Source: Adiantum capillus-veneris
Taxonomy: Eukaryota; Streptophyta; Polypodiopsida; Polypodiales; Pteridaceae
DNA length: 64,000 bases
Assembly: GCA_014529385.2 (NCBI GenBank)
Contig: CM043964.1
Coordinates: 104,953,587-105,017,586, forward strand
Direction: 5' to 3'
Shown: positions 48,420 to 60,822 of the stretch, piece after piece
How positions within the stretch are numbered: position 1 is the stretch's first letter
How the letters are laid out: each line of letters starts with the position of its first letter
Position numbers and translations under genes: made by a program
The notes under the pieces: model-generated
Told to the model about the DNA's origin: nothing
The model's database searches: none
What the model saw: only the letters and a program-made list of their open reading frames with translations

Positions 48420-48868
48420 TTAGGTGAAATTTGGACTCACAAAGGGGCCCTTTAAGGAGTTTGACTTCACCTCTCTCTATCAAAACGGGCTCATGGATAA
48501 ACTTTTGCAAACAAAATCCAAAGTTGGCAAAGGTTTGACAGTTAGAATGTCGTCTTCAAGCTCTATCTACTGATATATGGCACGCCATGAGATTCCTCAT
48601 ATTTTATAAGATTCTTTTTTTTATTCACCTAAATTCCGACAGAGTTGTCACATCATAGGTGAATCAAAAAAAAGAATCTTCTAAAATATGAGGAGTCTCA
48701 TGGCGTGCTATATATCAGTAGATAGAGCTTGAAGAGAACATTCTAACTATCAAACATTCTCCAACTTTGGAGTTTATTTGCAATAATTTATCCATGCGTC
48801 CATTTTGGTAGAGGGAGGTAAAGTCAAACTCCTTAAAGGGCCCCTTTGTGAGTCCAAATTTCACCTAA
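48420..48868. mobile_element. Foldback element (family F), copy 2
   Basis: Two ~200-bp arms are near-perfect inverted repeats from TTAGGTGAAATTTGGACTCA to its complement at 48849-48868, around a short centre (about 48633-48660). The centre itself contains CACCTA...TAGGTG, a second inverted copy of the terminal hexamer. No coding sequence. It shares termini and the central TGTCACATCA with the element at 882-2103. Target duplication unclear. Confidence 0.85.
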
Positions 48869-48899
48869 TGCAGATCCAAAAAGATTTATTATGCAGCAA

Positions 48900-49340
48900 C
48901 AAATAGAGAGGACCTTCATTCTGGCAAGATGTCAAAGCATAAAAGTGCAAAAGGATTGAAGGATTTTCTGGATCTTAAGAGCAGGTGTAGGTATACTTTC
49001 ATTCAAAGTGTTCTTTTCCCTAGGCAGCTTCGAGGCAAGGAGAAACCACATGTGTTCAAACTTGTCTGAGACCAAACATGATGCCATGCATATATGTTTT
49101 GAGAAGAATACTAGCTTGTATGAGGCAATTGACACAGACATGGCAATGGCAATGCTACAAAGTGTCAAATATGATGCTTCTCTTAACGGTTATATGTTTT
49201 CTCCTAGTATTAAAATTAATGATCATGCACATAGGTTCTTAAATGAATTCTCAACTGCATCAGTTGTCAAATCATTGGTTGATTTGAATCACTCTTCAAT
49301 GATACAACCCCCCGAGATAAATAGATATTCCTTGTGAGAT
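48900..49340 (+). other. Unrecognised open region
   Basis: A 109-codon frame (49008-49337) with an ordinary amino-acid mix (e.g. HMCSNLSETKHDAMHICFE) follows a short open stretch containing KGLKDFLDLKSRCRYTF in another frame. I recognise no family. It could be a gene remnant or chance. Confidence 0.2.
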
Positions 49341-49484
49341 AATAGTACTATGAAGAAGTGACCAGTATTTGATGATGTGAACTATGTGCTTGAAAAAGAC
49401 AGTCATAGACTGGATAACTTTATGTAGGTCAACAATAAAGGTTCTCATATTTTGAGATGAGCATATTTAGTTTTGAAAATCTGT

Positions 49485-49590
49485 ATAGCGGTAATATACT
49501 TGGTAATATATACGGTAATATGTGATTTAATATGCACAGTAATATACGTAGTAATATTTGCTATGATAATCGCGACTATATTACCGCTCC
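49485..49590 (+). repeat. Short degenerate GTAATATA repeats
   Basis: GGTAATATAC, GGTAATATATAC, GGTAATATGTG, AGTAATATAC and AGTAATATTTG occur in succession. Confidence 0.6.
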
Positions 49591-51646
49591 TATAACCATG
49601 TATATTGCTATTAAACCACTAACGCATCCTTTGGCATAATTATTGCCACAAAAAGAATATTTTCTCTTTCTGTTTTTCTTTTTTAATTTGCGAAATGCTA
49701 GCGGTTGTGAAATTCTCCTCTTATAGTGGCACAAGACACTAGACTATGGAATATGTAGATGACGACAGACATGACCATATTCATTTGTTTAAATTAAGGA
49801 GTTTCTTTTTAACACATGATTACAACCATTATTTTTGACAAGTATGGTTTCCAGATAACTTAGCAACTGAGGATAGCTAATTTTTAACGGTGGGATACGC
49901 TAAAAAAATGATAATATATTTATATATTACAAATGACATGTGAAAAACGCCTAAGGATTCAATGGACTATGTAAAAAAGTAGTACATTTATCAATGTTTT
50001 ATTATTGAAGTGCTTTTTATGAGCTATGGTCACTCTATGTTTGAGTGGATAGTTCTTAATTCATTTTGAGTCTTCAAGAAATCTATAAAAGAAATATGTG
50101 CAAGGGAAAAAAGTTCACTTTTACACCAAGGAACCTTGCACCCAATGTCTCTGTCATTCTTCTCTCTTCTCTCGCTATGCTAGTGTAATACTCCGCTCTA
50201 GGGGGTGTATCTGCATGCACTCCCTCGCTCGCTCTCACTCTTTGTGTCTCTCTCACCTAGTGTATAACTTGATTTTGTTGCACATGTTATTTGTCAGGTA
50301 TGCAAATTTGCTAGTTTAATGGTTTATAGTTTGTTAATTTTGGTATTTGGCACGTCCCATATGCTACCTGCTTGTATCACATTCTAGAGAGTTTCATGAT
50401 GCAATTGTATGGGAAATGTTAGAGATGACAAGACTCAATATCCAAGTTCTAATGATCTTACCTAGAGGTATGAATTGAATACCTGAAAGGTAGGTGTTAT
50501 ATCAAATGTTGAAGACAATAAGGGATGGATTCTATTGGCATCCCTTGGGAAGAGGGGCTCCCCATATTTTGACTTACTAACATGTGTACATATTAGGGGA
50601 ATCCTACACAAAGGAAGGGTAAAATCAAGGAGACCCCCATGTGAAGGACGGGGTACATTTTATGAGTTATCCTATCCTCGCTCTTCTAATTAAAACCAAA
50701 AGGAGTGCAATTTCCATTTGCTTATGTAAACTTGAACAATCTCCAAAAGTCTCCCATCTATCTTCTCCTATGATTACCTCCTCCCCAATGGGAGGTACCA
50801 CTTAATTGTAACCACTTTGTGTTCAATCCAATGGGAGGAAGGAGGCATATCAGTAGAGAAGAATGGGGCTTGAATAAATGTAAAGGGGAGAGAATGCGAC
50901 TCAATTCATATAATGGAACGTGGAAGCAATGGATATATAGATTTCCTACTATATGGGCCTTGCCAAGAGATTTGAAGTAGGTATGAGCACGTGTGCAAGA
51001 TGTCAAAAACATGACAAAAGCCCGGGAACATGTCTCTCTTGCCAAATGCCCCTCTCGTGACCCAGACATGCTATGAAGCATATGGCCACAAGGAAATACT
51101 GTTATTTTTGGGAGGACATGACTACAAAGAAATGTGTTGTTTTTGGGATTTTCGAGTATCACATAAGCTCCTTATTGCGGCTAAGGATGTTTTTTTGTCT
51201 TCTCCATACCATGGTGTACGCGATGTATCCTATGTTTGGTCTGTTATTGTAAATGGGAAAAAGACGTTTCATTCTAGAATTTACTCAAGATATAACTAAG
51301 TGTGCAAAGACTTTTGTTTTCAAAATTTACTCAAATGCAATGGTGGTAACCTCATGTACGTGTTGGTTTCCTTTGCCCCTTCTAGTGAGTGGTTGCTATA
51401 ACTCTCCTTTTCTTCTTTCTTCACCACCGGTGTGAACTTTTTCCTCCTCCCATCTTGTGATTTGGCCCTCATTGTACTTTTTTTTTTTACTCACTGGGAG
51501 AATTTTCCCATGCTTTTAATGTAGCCCTCTATAGTAGAAGTGGTTTGGAGCCCTCGTGGGTAGTTTTATTAACTATTAGAAGGATCTTTTTTCTTAAATA
51601 TAAAAACTCTCCTTTTCTTAATACATTTCATATTTCCTCCAAGAAA
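49591..51646. other. Unassigned spacer
   Basis: Several short frames exist (e.g. 50758-51162 minus, 134 codons), but none shows a domain, codon pattern or conserved motif that I can support. Confidence 0.5.
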
Positions 51647-51840
51647 AAGACATGGCAACCCAAGCCTACACGTGCCTCTAGTTCATTTAATTAAGATTTC
51701 TTTGAAAGTAAATGACAATAGATTAAAAACTTTAGTAGGAATCCAAGACATGGCAACCCAAGCCTACACGTGCCTCTAGTTCATTTAATTAAGATTTCTT
51801 TGAAAGTAAATGACAATAGATTAAAAACTTTAGTAGGAAT
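51647..51840 (+). repeat. Identical 96-bp tandem duplication
   Basis: 51647-51742 and 51745-51840 are identical base for base (AAGACATGGCAACCCAAGCC... to ...TTTAGTAGGAAT) with CC between them. It must be recent, or a sequence-assembly artefact. Confidence 0.95.
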
Positions 51841-52136
51841 TGTGAGATGTCGTTATGAATGAAATGAAGGATGTGGAATTTCAAACATGCGAAAGAGATG
51901 AAAGATGAAAATTAATCTAAGAATATGGAAATTCAAACAACGTAGAGGAAATGAAAAGAGGAGTCTCATTTCCCTGTGAGAGATAAACCTTGCAAGTGAT
52001 TACTCTCTCGAAATGGTACTTGCTTTTAAAGAGACTCCTATTAAGTTAATGGTAAGTACAAAATTTGAGGTTTAAAAGAAGAACTTGATAGTATATTGTG
52101 GGGATTTTCAAATTTCCTAAGTTGTGCAATGCAGTA

Positions 52137-52330
52137 ATGAAGGCCAAGTCCTCATTTCTAGGTACATTTGATAGCATTACCTTTGAAACCCATATCTTGC
52201 ATTGGAAACTTCACAAAACCAGGCTAATGGAAGATTATCTGACTATGCCTAAGTAGTAGTAGGAGATGACGATGCAAGAACTTTTGGTGCTATTGTGAAA
52301 TGGGCGAATTTACAGTATGTGAAGTTTTTG
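52137..52330 (+). repeat. Dispersed segment shared with 10760-10960
   Basis: Counterpart of the segment upstream of LINE copy 1. A GA tract lies 300 bp downstream. Possibly a remnant of another LINE 5' region. Confidence 0.5.
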
Positions 52331-52643
52331 TGGATTGTAGAGACTAGACATAGTCTAGTTGGGTCTCAAGTTGAAGGACAATTCTGAAAAAGTTTTTGCA
52401 TTATGGCTGCAAACTTAGGTCAACCAAAACTACCATGTTTGCATATTTTGGTAAATAGTTTTGCTAATTGTGGGTTTTCCAAGGTACTCTAGTATCATGG
52501 GCTAATGTGAGATCAGGTGCTACCAAAATTTTGGGTTCTTGGAGCAAACTCACATCAGTCATAGCATTACAATTTCCACACACATGTATGTTGGTTCAGT
52601 TAGAGATGCCTCTCAACGCCTCATTGTGGCTCAGAGGTAGGTC

Positions 52644-52645
<2 letters not shown>

Positions 52646-52691
<46 letters not shown>
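52646..52691. repeat. (GA)n microsatellite
   Basis: About 23 GA units. Confidence 0.95.
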
Positions 52692-52695
<4 letters not shown>

Positions 52696-53579
52696 AAAGA
52701 AAATACTTGTGGCAAAGAATATTTCATTGAAATCTCTCCCTTCACAATGTTGTAGAGGACATTTAGAGAAAATATGACACTTATAAAAGAACTGGTTGTA
52801 GCACACCTATGTGCCTCCAGATGTAGTAGAGGTTGCTTGGGTTATGTAGGTGATTCCCTTTGTGTGGGATGATTTTCCTCCTTTTCACAAGTTCTTCTTA
52901 GCAAACATAATAGTTTATACATGTTGGTTTGTTTTTTGCATGGATTCTAGAGCCAAGACATACCCTAGTTGGGTGTCAGGTTCAATGTAAGGTTTCCAGT
53001 TTTTGAAACCTTAAAGATTGTATAAAGCTTAATCAAACTAATATAATTATTTAAAAAGCAATGTAGAATTGCCAACCGTCGCAAATATTGGTTTTTTTGG
53101 AACCATAATCATGACTTTACTATGGTTGTAAATTCTCAGAACTAAATTTTGATAAAAATTGGCATAGTTATAGCCCTTGGAAGTTTACATTGTACATTAA
53201 ATTATTTAAATAAATTGTATGATTTTGGTAATCATTACTGCAAAGGACTTTTATCATAAAATCCCTAGATACTTACAGATAAATGCGGATATTTTTAAAA
53301 CTTAAATTAATATTTTTTGTCTTATATTAAGAAAAAATATACCAATCAAAATTAGATTAGTATATGATAATTATCACAGATGAATTAGACTGTCAAGAAG
53401 CTAAGAAAATTATCTGTTAGTTTTTTGATTAGTGTTTGTAATTAAAAATAGCTATTTTTTAATCAAAAAATTGATGGAAAACTTATATAATTGACTAAAA
53501 ATTTCTTAAATTAATTATCAACATCACTCATTTACAAAAAATTAATCTAAATATTTAATTCAGCTAAATTTATCTATTT

Positions 53580-55090
53580 TTAGACAAAAACTAAATGGTA
53601 AATTAGTAGATCATAATAGATAATTATGTGCTATTTATCATAGTTGGTTTACATACTAAAGGAATATAGCTATTTATCTAGGTCCGACTAGACTAGTTTT
53701 AGCTATAAATTGAAGGGAGAAATTAAATAAATTACTAATATAATCATATAGTAATTAGCAAAGGTAAAAATCATTGTTAAGAATCCGAGATAAATAGGTC
53801 ATGCACAGATAATTAGTTTAGCGAATCATATTAGCTAATATTATTTGATTTTGAATGTAAATTGAAAAGAAAAATTAGTAAATCAATTTATATAATTACA
53901 TAGTAACTACCAAAGATAGAAAACAACACTAAAACCCCTCAATAATTATCTTAAGCACAAATAATTAGCTTAACTAACTACTTTAGCTAAAATTATCTAT
54001 TTTTGAGTATAAATTGAAGGGAAAAATTAGCTTAATTACTTAGATAATTATATAGTAATTGTTAAAGATAAAAATCATTTGTTAGAAATCTAGGATAAAT
54101 AAGTTAGACATAGGTAATTAGTTTAGCTAATTATACTAGCTAATAATATTTAATTTTGATGGTAAATTGGAAAGGGAAATTAAAAAATTAATTTATATAA
54201 GTACATAGTAATTATAAAATATGAAAAAAAATATTAAAAATCTAAGAAAATTATCTTAAGCACAGATAATCAGTCTAGCTAACTATCATAGCTAATATTA
54301 TTCGATTTGTACTAAAACTTAAACAAAAAAATAAGTAAATCATGCTAGATGATTATGTTCTATTTATCAAAGTTAGATTACATGATAATAAAGCTGTGAT
54401 AACTATCTTAAGGTTAAAAAGTCAATATAAACATTTATCTAAGTCAATTTATAGTAATTCTAGCTGAAAATTAAAGGGGGTAATTAGTAAATCATGTTAG
54501 ATGATTACATGCTATTTATTAGAGTTACATTACATGATAAAGAAGTAGTATAGATATTTAGAGCTACATTACATGATAAAGAAGTAGTATTAGAGCTAAA
54601 AAACTAGTATAGATATTTATCTAAGTCAAATTATACTAATTCTAGCTTAAAATTAAAGGGAGAAATTAGTAAATCATGTTAGATAACTACATAATATTTA
54701 TTAAACTTAGATTACATAACAAAAAAGTCGTGATAATTGCCTTAATGCTAGCAAGTTAATATAGATATTTATCTAAATTAAACTATACTAATTCTAGCTA
54801 GAAATCAAAGAGGGAAATTAGTAGATCATGTTAAATAATTAGATGTTATTTATGAGAGTTATTTTACACAATAAAGAAGCCATGATAATTATCTTAAGGT
54901 TAGAAAAGTAATATAGCTATTTATCTAAGACAAATGAGACTAATTCCAACTAAAAGTTAGAGATAAAAACTAAATAATTAAGTTAAACAATCAAAAGATA
55001 ATTACCAGAGAACAAAAAAATCAATATCTACTTGTGATAAATATACCATAATTCATTAGTTATTTTAAAAATTTATAATTGACCATAAGT
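53580..55090 (+). repeat. ~150-bp tandem repeats in the 5' LTR
   Basis: GATAATTAGTTTA-type segments recur near 53811, 53961, 54115 and 54266 (spacing about 150). Later units carry TAGATATTTATCTAAGTCAAATTA. Homologous to the array at 5150-6800. Confidence 0.75.
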
Positions 55091-55513
55091 TCTATTTTAA
55101 GCCAATGATTAATTAAAATAAATAGACTTTACAGTCAAAAGTTTATAAGAAAACTACAATAAGTGTATACTAGTAAAATAAAGTTAAGAAAATAAAATCT
55201 TCAAGAGACAGTAAATAGAATAAATAGTAAGCTCAAAATAATCACATTCCAAGCTTAAAATTCGATGGAGAAATTTAAAAAAAAGATATAGAAAATTGTA
55301 AGAAAATTAGGAGAACTTAGCAAACCCCTAGAAAAGCTTTGAAAAACATTATCGTACTTATATAGGCAGATAAGAAATTACTAGGTCAGAAAATTATCGA
55401 TTAAGACTACAAATTTAACTTTGATTGGGTTAAGACTAAATACAAAGGTTAAGTCTAGCTTTTGGATGATTTTCCTAATGATTAGACGTTCTTTGTTATA
55501 AGGATAAGAAGTT

Positions 55514-55678
55514 ATGTCACCTAAAAGGACCCAAGCCAATCCTGCATTTGATGATAAGGGCTACAAAGCTCCAAAAAGAACTAGAACGTTGCACGACGAT
55601 AAAGCCGAGCCTAGCATTCAACCTACTGATGAGAGTTGTACAGGCCCCGATGCTAGAAGAAATGCGAGATCAGTCCCG
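55514..55678 (+). pseudogene. Putative Gag N-terminal exon in the 5' LTR
   Basis: Homologue of 7238-7399: MSPKRTQANP, then APKRTR, LHDDKAEPS and a PTDES motif. In the last third a one-base shift leaves the homologous ending in the next frame (EEMRDQSR, matching QQMANQSQ). The position of the splice donor reads CGG|ATAGGT instead of CAG|GTGGGT, so this copy seems unable to splice in the normal way. It lies 3.3 kb before the gag exon of the same element. Confidence 0.5.
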
Positions 55679-56326
55679 GATAGGTCTTTATTATAATTAA
55701 GTTTAGATAATTCAAGTTTTTCTTTAAATATTAACATTGCTTACGGAGTAAGGAATTAGGAAATGTATAAAACTAGCTGAAAATAGAAGACATCTTCCAA
55801 GAAACTAACGTGTATTTGTTTATAAAATCAGGAATGAATTGTTTGGTTAAAACTCATTGAATTAGGAAAGATATGAATGATCATCCTTAAGACAGCTTGT
55901 CTCAAGGCACCTCTGACTCCTTGGTATAAATTGATGATAATGATGGCTTTCTAGCCACGGATACTTCGGCTAACCGCATGAAGGATGAGTTTTTACTCTG
56001 TGTCATGTCTTGATATTTCTACATAAGAAAGGATACCATTTTTATCTTAGGGGAGCCTCTCGGTTGTATGGGCAACTGGTTTGGTGTATGGGCACCCCGA
56101 ACCTTGGGTGGGGGTTTATCCACCCCGAATTGTGAATAAGGAATGGGTGCCATTTTTTCATCCTTATGTGGTCTTGAGACAAGAAGAATCTGGTCATGGT
56201 TATTATGGAGAAGGTTTTGATTGACAGTACCCTGTCTTAAGTTTAAAGATGTCTCTTTGCTAAAAGAATCCTTTTCAATGATGTCTTTAATACTTGATTA
56301 AAGGAATCACTATGACGGAAAGTTAA

Positions 56327-57665
56327 CACTAGGTTGGTAACCTAACAGGACATAAAAGTGTCCTTTCAGGGTTTTCAAAAAAACCTCCAAAACCATAGTA
56401 GATCCACTCATTTTTTAAAATCCTTTCATGAGGTTATAGTTCAAGGTCTACTAAACATGTAAAAAATAAGAAACTTGTAAAATTTCTCATCTTTTGGTCA
56501 CACCAAGCCTCCAAAGTTGATGGACCAGTGAATTTTCATCAAAACAGTCATTTCTTACATTTTGTTGTGTAAAAATAAGATTAGGGATTTTTGTAGGACT
56601 TGAGATAAATTCCCTAGCTAACTTCAATGGGTTGGTGATGAGAACATATGATTGCTTCTCACTCACTATTTTTTGTTTTTCCAAAATAAATAGGTACAAA
56701 AAAGTTGAATTTTTACCATTGTGCAAACCTATCATCAAAGTTTCTATAGCCATGTTCCATACAAATAATATATGCATGTTTTCTTAGCTCCCTATTGTCC
56801 TTTAGGTTCATAAGGAGCCATGGAGCATGTCAAAAGAATAATACATCTCTTACCAAGGGGAATCTTGGGGACAAAGATGAAGTGTTAAATACAACAACCA
56901 TGAGAAAACTGGGTTGAACATTATGAGTTGTAGAATCCCATAGAAACTATTCAATATCTAGCCAAATTTGATCCTTATGACTAGATATGGTTACTACCTA
57001 CAGAATGCATGTAGTTGTCACAAGAAACTAACAATATTGAAAAAGATCTACTTGATATACTAGAATGTTTCGTTTTCTTCCATAATTGAAAAAATCAACC
57101 ATCGTTGTGTACTATGCAAAATAGGGTATTAGGTGCCCCAAAACTCAAGGAATGTTAGCTTTATGTTACAATATGCGACATAGAAAATCAAAAATGAATT
57201 TGGATATCATGAAATCCACCAAAAAAATCATAGAAGAGCTAAAATTGGCTAAAAAACAGGATTTGACAATTTTTGTAATTTGGTCATAACTTACAACTTT
57301 AATATTTATTTCTCCCTAGAAGCATCAAGACATGTTGAGGACTACTAAAGATAGTTCTCTAGCATTATAGACCTCACAAACATGAATTCTAGAGTGGTAT
57401 AGTTGCAAAAAGTTGAAAAAAGCAAAAAACAGGACCCGTTTTTTCACACAGTTTAGGTTGTGAAATGTTGTGCAAGGACAATGTTATAGATGGAATTGAT
57501 ATTCCAAAAAAATGTCGAGTTTTTTTCAGCTCATGAGAAAACTTTCTAGATAGATATCACCTCAAAATCCATTTTGAAACTCTTGACATAATTCAAGGAA
57601 AATGGTCACTTCACAGGACATAAAAGTGTCCCAGAACATAAAAGCGTCCCATTACCAACCTAGTG
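56327..57665. mobile_element. 1.34-kb inverted-repeat transposon nested in the 5' LTR
   Basis: Termini CACTAGGTTGGTAA and TTACCAACCTAGTG are perfect inverted repeats. Subterminally, GGACATAAAAGTGTCC-type strings occur at both ends (56348; 57617 and 57637). The empty site is visible in the solo LTR as CGTTAAAAGAAACC (8214). Here TTAA stands on both sides, so the duplication is TTAA, or TA with an extra A in each end. No transposase seen; a 96-codon minus frame at 56487-56777 shows no known motif. Class unresolved: CACTA-like ends, but a duplication not typical of CACTA. Confidence 0.8.
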
Positions 57666-58181
57666 TTAAAAGAAACCATTATTTTAAATGTTAAAACAAT
57701 GTGATAGTAATTAGAAAAAAAAAGAAAACATGTGTGAGTGTGGGGTGGTAAGTGGGGATTGACTAAGGTTGTTAATCATGGATGGATGGACCTGATTAGT
57801 CAGGTAACTATCCATTCCATGCACTAAAATCCCTAAGTAAAGTTCTCCAATCTTAAGAGGAGTTCACCAACGACTGTGCCCTCATATTTGTAAGGGGGAA
57901 AAGAGAGTTGGTTGAAAATACCTTAGCCAAATTTGTTGAAGTCATAGGATTGAAAGACTTTTGGACTTTTAATACAATTTAAGAATTTTCAATTATTGTC
58001 CCGTTTCTGCTGCGAGACAGGACTAGGTCTTCTTCTAGGGCTATAGACCCAAGCCAATGTCCATGGTAAATGTCTATTCCTTAGATTTTTCTTGTTTAGA
58101 GACTCTGACTCTCAATAGGCCTAGAGACCTATCAAGGATCCCATCCCAATTTTGGTATTGGTAGGTTGGGGATCTCACAAG

Positions 58182-58196
58182 TGGTATTGATGTGTC
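58182..58196 (+). other. Degenerate primer binding site of family A
   Basis: TGGTATTGATGTG directly follows the LTR end (two bases away). Its first seven bases fit the initiator-Met tRNA primer site common in plant LTR elements. Confidence 0.55.
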
Positions 58197-59014
58197 TTAA
58201 TTAAATTCTTGGACCTAGAGAAAAGTTTAATGTGCTTGGTTGAAATAAGTGGTCTTTGACAAATTCAATTAAAGAGGTATTTAACTGAAAAGAGGGAGAG
58301 AAAGAAAGAGAGAGAACTATCCCCATATTTGGAGGAAGATTTCCATCAAGCCTACCGCAAATTCATGGATTTCAACATTAGGTTTATGAGGGCTTGTCTA
58401 TCTCGACACTATTCAACGTAAAAAAGCGTGATAAAATGGCTAGATAAGGGATTTTCTCCTTCCACTTGAAGGATCAGCTAGTCAAGATCTGGTGGAATTT
58501 TCTTCATTGATGCGGGAGAGTTAGAAGGTTTAGAACTAAATACGAAGAGACACAAATGGATCGAAGATCTTCAAGTGATTGAAGTATACTTTTTCATTGG
58601 GACGGAGAATCTAGAGGAAACCCTTGTAATAAATGATGTCCAAGTATCAAAAAATCAGTGGGTGTTTGATCAGGTGTCTAAAGTAATCTACCCATGTAGA
58701 ATTAGGCTCATAGGTGTAGGCCCTAGTTTTAGTGGACCAAAAGATGTATATCTTGATCCTATATCTGATCCTCCCAAAGTCCACAAGATTCTCGTATAGA
58801 GTTGTTGATTACCCTTGTACATAGTAGGATCTTCATGGATTGTAATAACTCTTGTACATACTATGGTTCTCATGGGTATGCTATAAGAGGTTTTGTTTAT
58901 GGTTTGGCAATTGTCTTCATCATGTGTGCAAATTCTTTTTTAGTATAAGATAAATTAAAAGCATAAGTAAGAGAGATTTTCATCTAATACTCAATTCCAC
59001 TAATTCAATCCCAG
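58197..59014 (+). other. Leader and proposed intron 3' part, ending in a splice acceptor
   Basis: No gag similarity. A 74-codon frame at 58575-58799 is of unknown meaning. The end reads ...TTCAATCCCAG| at 59014, a plausible acceptor directly before the continuous gag frame, and a pyrimidine-containing stretch precedes it. Confidence 0.45.
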
Positions 59015-59872
59015 GGTAATACTCGCATAAATAGCCTTTACATTGTTACTCAAGAGAAAAAATTACTACTAAAGCAAGTCCAACTCCCTATCTTCAAGGG
59101 AGAGGAACCGAATTTAGAGCGAGATGTCGAAGCGTGGTTAGATGCTATGGACAGCTATTTTAAAGCTGCAGGAACTACTCACGAAAATCAAACAATGTTG
59201 GGTATTGTCCGTCTCAATGGAGATGCCAAACTTTGGTGGAAGAAACATTGTAGAGATAATCCCACAAGTAGTCCGTCTTGGGAGAAAATGAAACAGGAAA
59301 TCAAAGAATGCTATCTCCCTCCTACACATCAAGCTATCAAAATGAACGAATTCTTTGGTCTATGCCAGTTAGGACTCTCTTTGGAGGAGTAATACAAAAA
59401 ATTTGTGTCCTTACGATGCTATACTCCCCAGATGACAATGGAGCACCAGATTTCTCACTTCTGTCAAGGCCTCAATAAACCCTTGAGTACACGTCTTCAA
59501 GCCATGAGGCCTACATCAATTCCGGCCGCCCTTCTCAGGGCCAAGCCTCTTGCAGCTAAAGGAACCATCTTTACAATGAACTATAATGGATTTAATAACT
59601 TTAGGAGAAGATCCAGGGAGACTTTCAACCAAGGATATCAACAGTATGGAGTAGCTGCAGCAGTAAACTTGGAACAGACCTTCCCAAACATTAGGTGCTA
59701 TGGATGCAATCAAATGGGGTACTATAGAAATAACTCTCCAAAAGAGAAAAACTCTCGAACTACTGCTAGAGCCATTCCTCAAAATCAAGGAGACAACCTA
59801 AGAGGAGGTAGAAATGGAGGACGAGGTAGAGGAAGAGCAAGTGGAGCCAGATCTTATGCAATCATGGGATAA
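59015..59872 (+). pseudogene. Family A gag (retrotrans_gag plus degenerate zinc knuckle)
   Basis: A 286-codon frame opens without ATG right after a CCCAG acceptor-like site and runs to a stop at 59870-59872. Capsid motifs: DVEAWLDAMDSYF, LNGDAKLWWKK, WEKMKQEIKECYLPPT, YKKFVSLRCYTPQ and FCQGLNKPLSTRLQ, all typical of plant Ty3/gypsy gag. A TAA at 59390-59392 sits between LSLEE and YKKF and is the only internal stop. The knuckle CYGCNQMGYYRNNS has lost its His and last Cys. An Arg/Gly-rich tail (RGGRNGGRGRGRASG) follows. The first in-frame ATG is at 59147, inside the conserved domain, so translation must have begun upstream, consistent with a spliced N-terminal exon. Confidence 0.85.
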
Positions 59873-60800
59873 CCAACCTTAATGAATGAGAAAGATGAAA
59901 GAGTCACTAGCTTGGCCACAATTAGCAATCCTAGAGGTCGGCAACAATAAGCAGTTTTATAACCCACTATAAATCGATAATGTAAAACTTTGAGTTATTC
60001 ATATATTATAATAGTATACATTATTTTCTTTCCCAAAATTACTTAAAGAATCTAAAGTTAAATTAGCATTCAATCAAGAAAGTAAGGGTTGATCTAGCAA
60101 ATGAGAAAGAGGTTCTCGATAGTAAGACAAGAATTTGAATCTTGAGAATGAGATAGTTATCAAAAAAACCAACTCACATTCCTTAAGCACAAGATAGCCT
60201 TCCTTGAAAAATGACCTAGATATGGAAGTATTAATGTAGAAGACTAATAGGAAGCCAAAATAAATCTTGCTACTATGATACTTCTAAAAACCCTTTACAT
60301 ATTGTTGGTCCACCAGGTTAGAGCAAGGAGGGGGTACCTCTGGTGCAAAGGTGGAAGCTTGTACCGAACGCAGATTGCCCAAAATGGCAAGAACACACCA
60401 AGCACGTTCAAATTAGCAAAGCTGGAATGCATGATACTTGTCGAAGGCTGATTACTCTGAATAGTCAGTTACACCGAGCACGTTCATGTTGACAAGGTGG
60501 ATATATGGATCTTTTGTGGAATTGATTTAACCTGGTTTTTAAGATGATACGAATGGTTTGTAAAGTTTTTTAAGATGGGTTCAACACTGAGAGTTTCTTG
60601 GGAAAAAATTGAGTAGTAAGTAATTCGCAAGGAATTGTAAAAACTCCAACCAGATTGTATCCTTGAAAAGTAGAAAGAACTCCTAGAGGAATCAGCAACA
60701 CTTGGTAAAGTGGACATACTTCCCACCAAAGATGCCACTTAGGAAGATGAAACTTCTCTTCTCAAGGACTTTCCCAATTTCGGTTGAGATAAGGACATCT
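59873..60800 (+). pseudogene. Remnants of pol: protease start and integrase chromodomain end
   Basis: 59900-59960 reads TLATISNPRGRQQ, the linker before retropepsin in chromovirus-type elements, and is then lost. At about 60715-60775, LPTKDAT*EDETSLLKDFPNF matches the end of a chromodomain-type integrase C-terminus, with the conserved Trp turned into a stop. Everything between (protease core, RT, RNase H, most of integrase; normally about 3 kb) is missing, so the element is an internal-deletion derivative that retains the two ends. The stretch 59990-60660 is otherwise unrecognised. Confidence 0.65.
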
Positions 60801-60808
60801 CAATTCCT

Positions 60809-60822
60809 CAAGTTGGGGTGAT
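60809..60822 (+). other. Polypurine tract of family A
   Basis: CAAGTTGGGGTGAT immediately before the TGTAATG start of the 3' LTR, the usual site for plus-strand priming. Confidence 0.6.

Larger units (their letters stand above)
52986..58179 (+). mobile_element. Family A 5' LTR, 5.19 kb including a nested transposon
   Basis: TGTAAGGTTTCCAG... to ...GGGGATCTCACA, colinear with the solo LTR at 4229-8712. Differences: it lacks the hairpin MITE, it carries a 1.34-kb inverted-repeat element at 56327-57665, and it lacks the segment around 53300 that corresponds to 61140-61690 of the 3' LTR, which holds the TATA box. Three bases downstream lies TGGTATTG, a degenerate form of the TGGTATCAGAGC initiator-Met-tRNA primer site. 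Compared over the first 300 bp, the 5' and 3' LTRs of this element differ at roughly one base in ten, so the insertion is old. Confidence 0.88.

Noticed and set aside
50758-51162. 134-codon minus-strand frame as a gene
   Set aside because: No domain, no plausible upstream context, a biased Ser/His/Cys composition, and it lies in unassigned repeat-like DNA.
56487-56777. 96-codon minus frame in the nested element as its transposase
   Set aside because: Far too short, and no DDE/D motif or zinc finger is visible.
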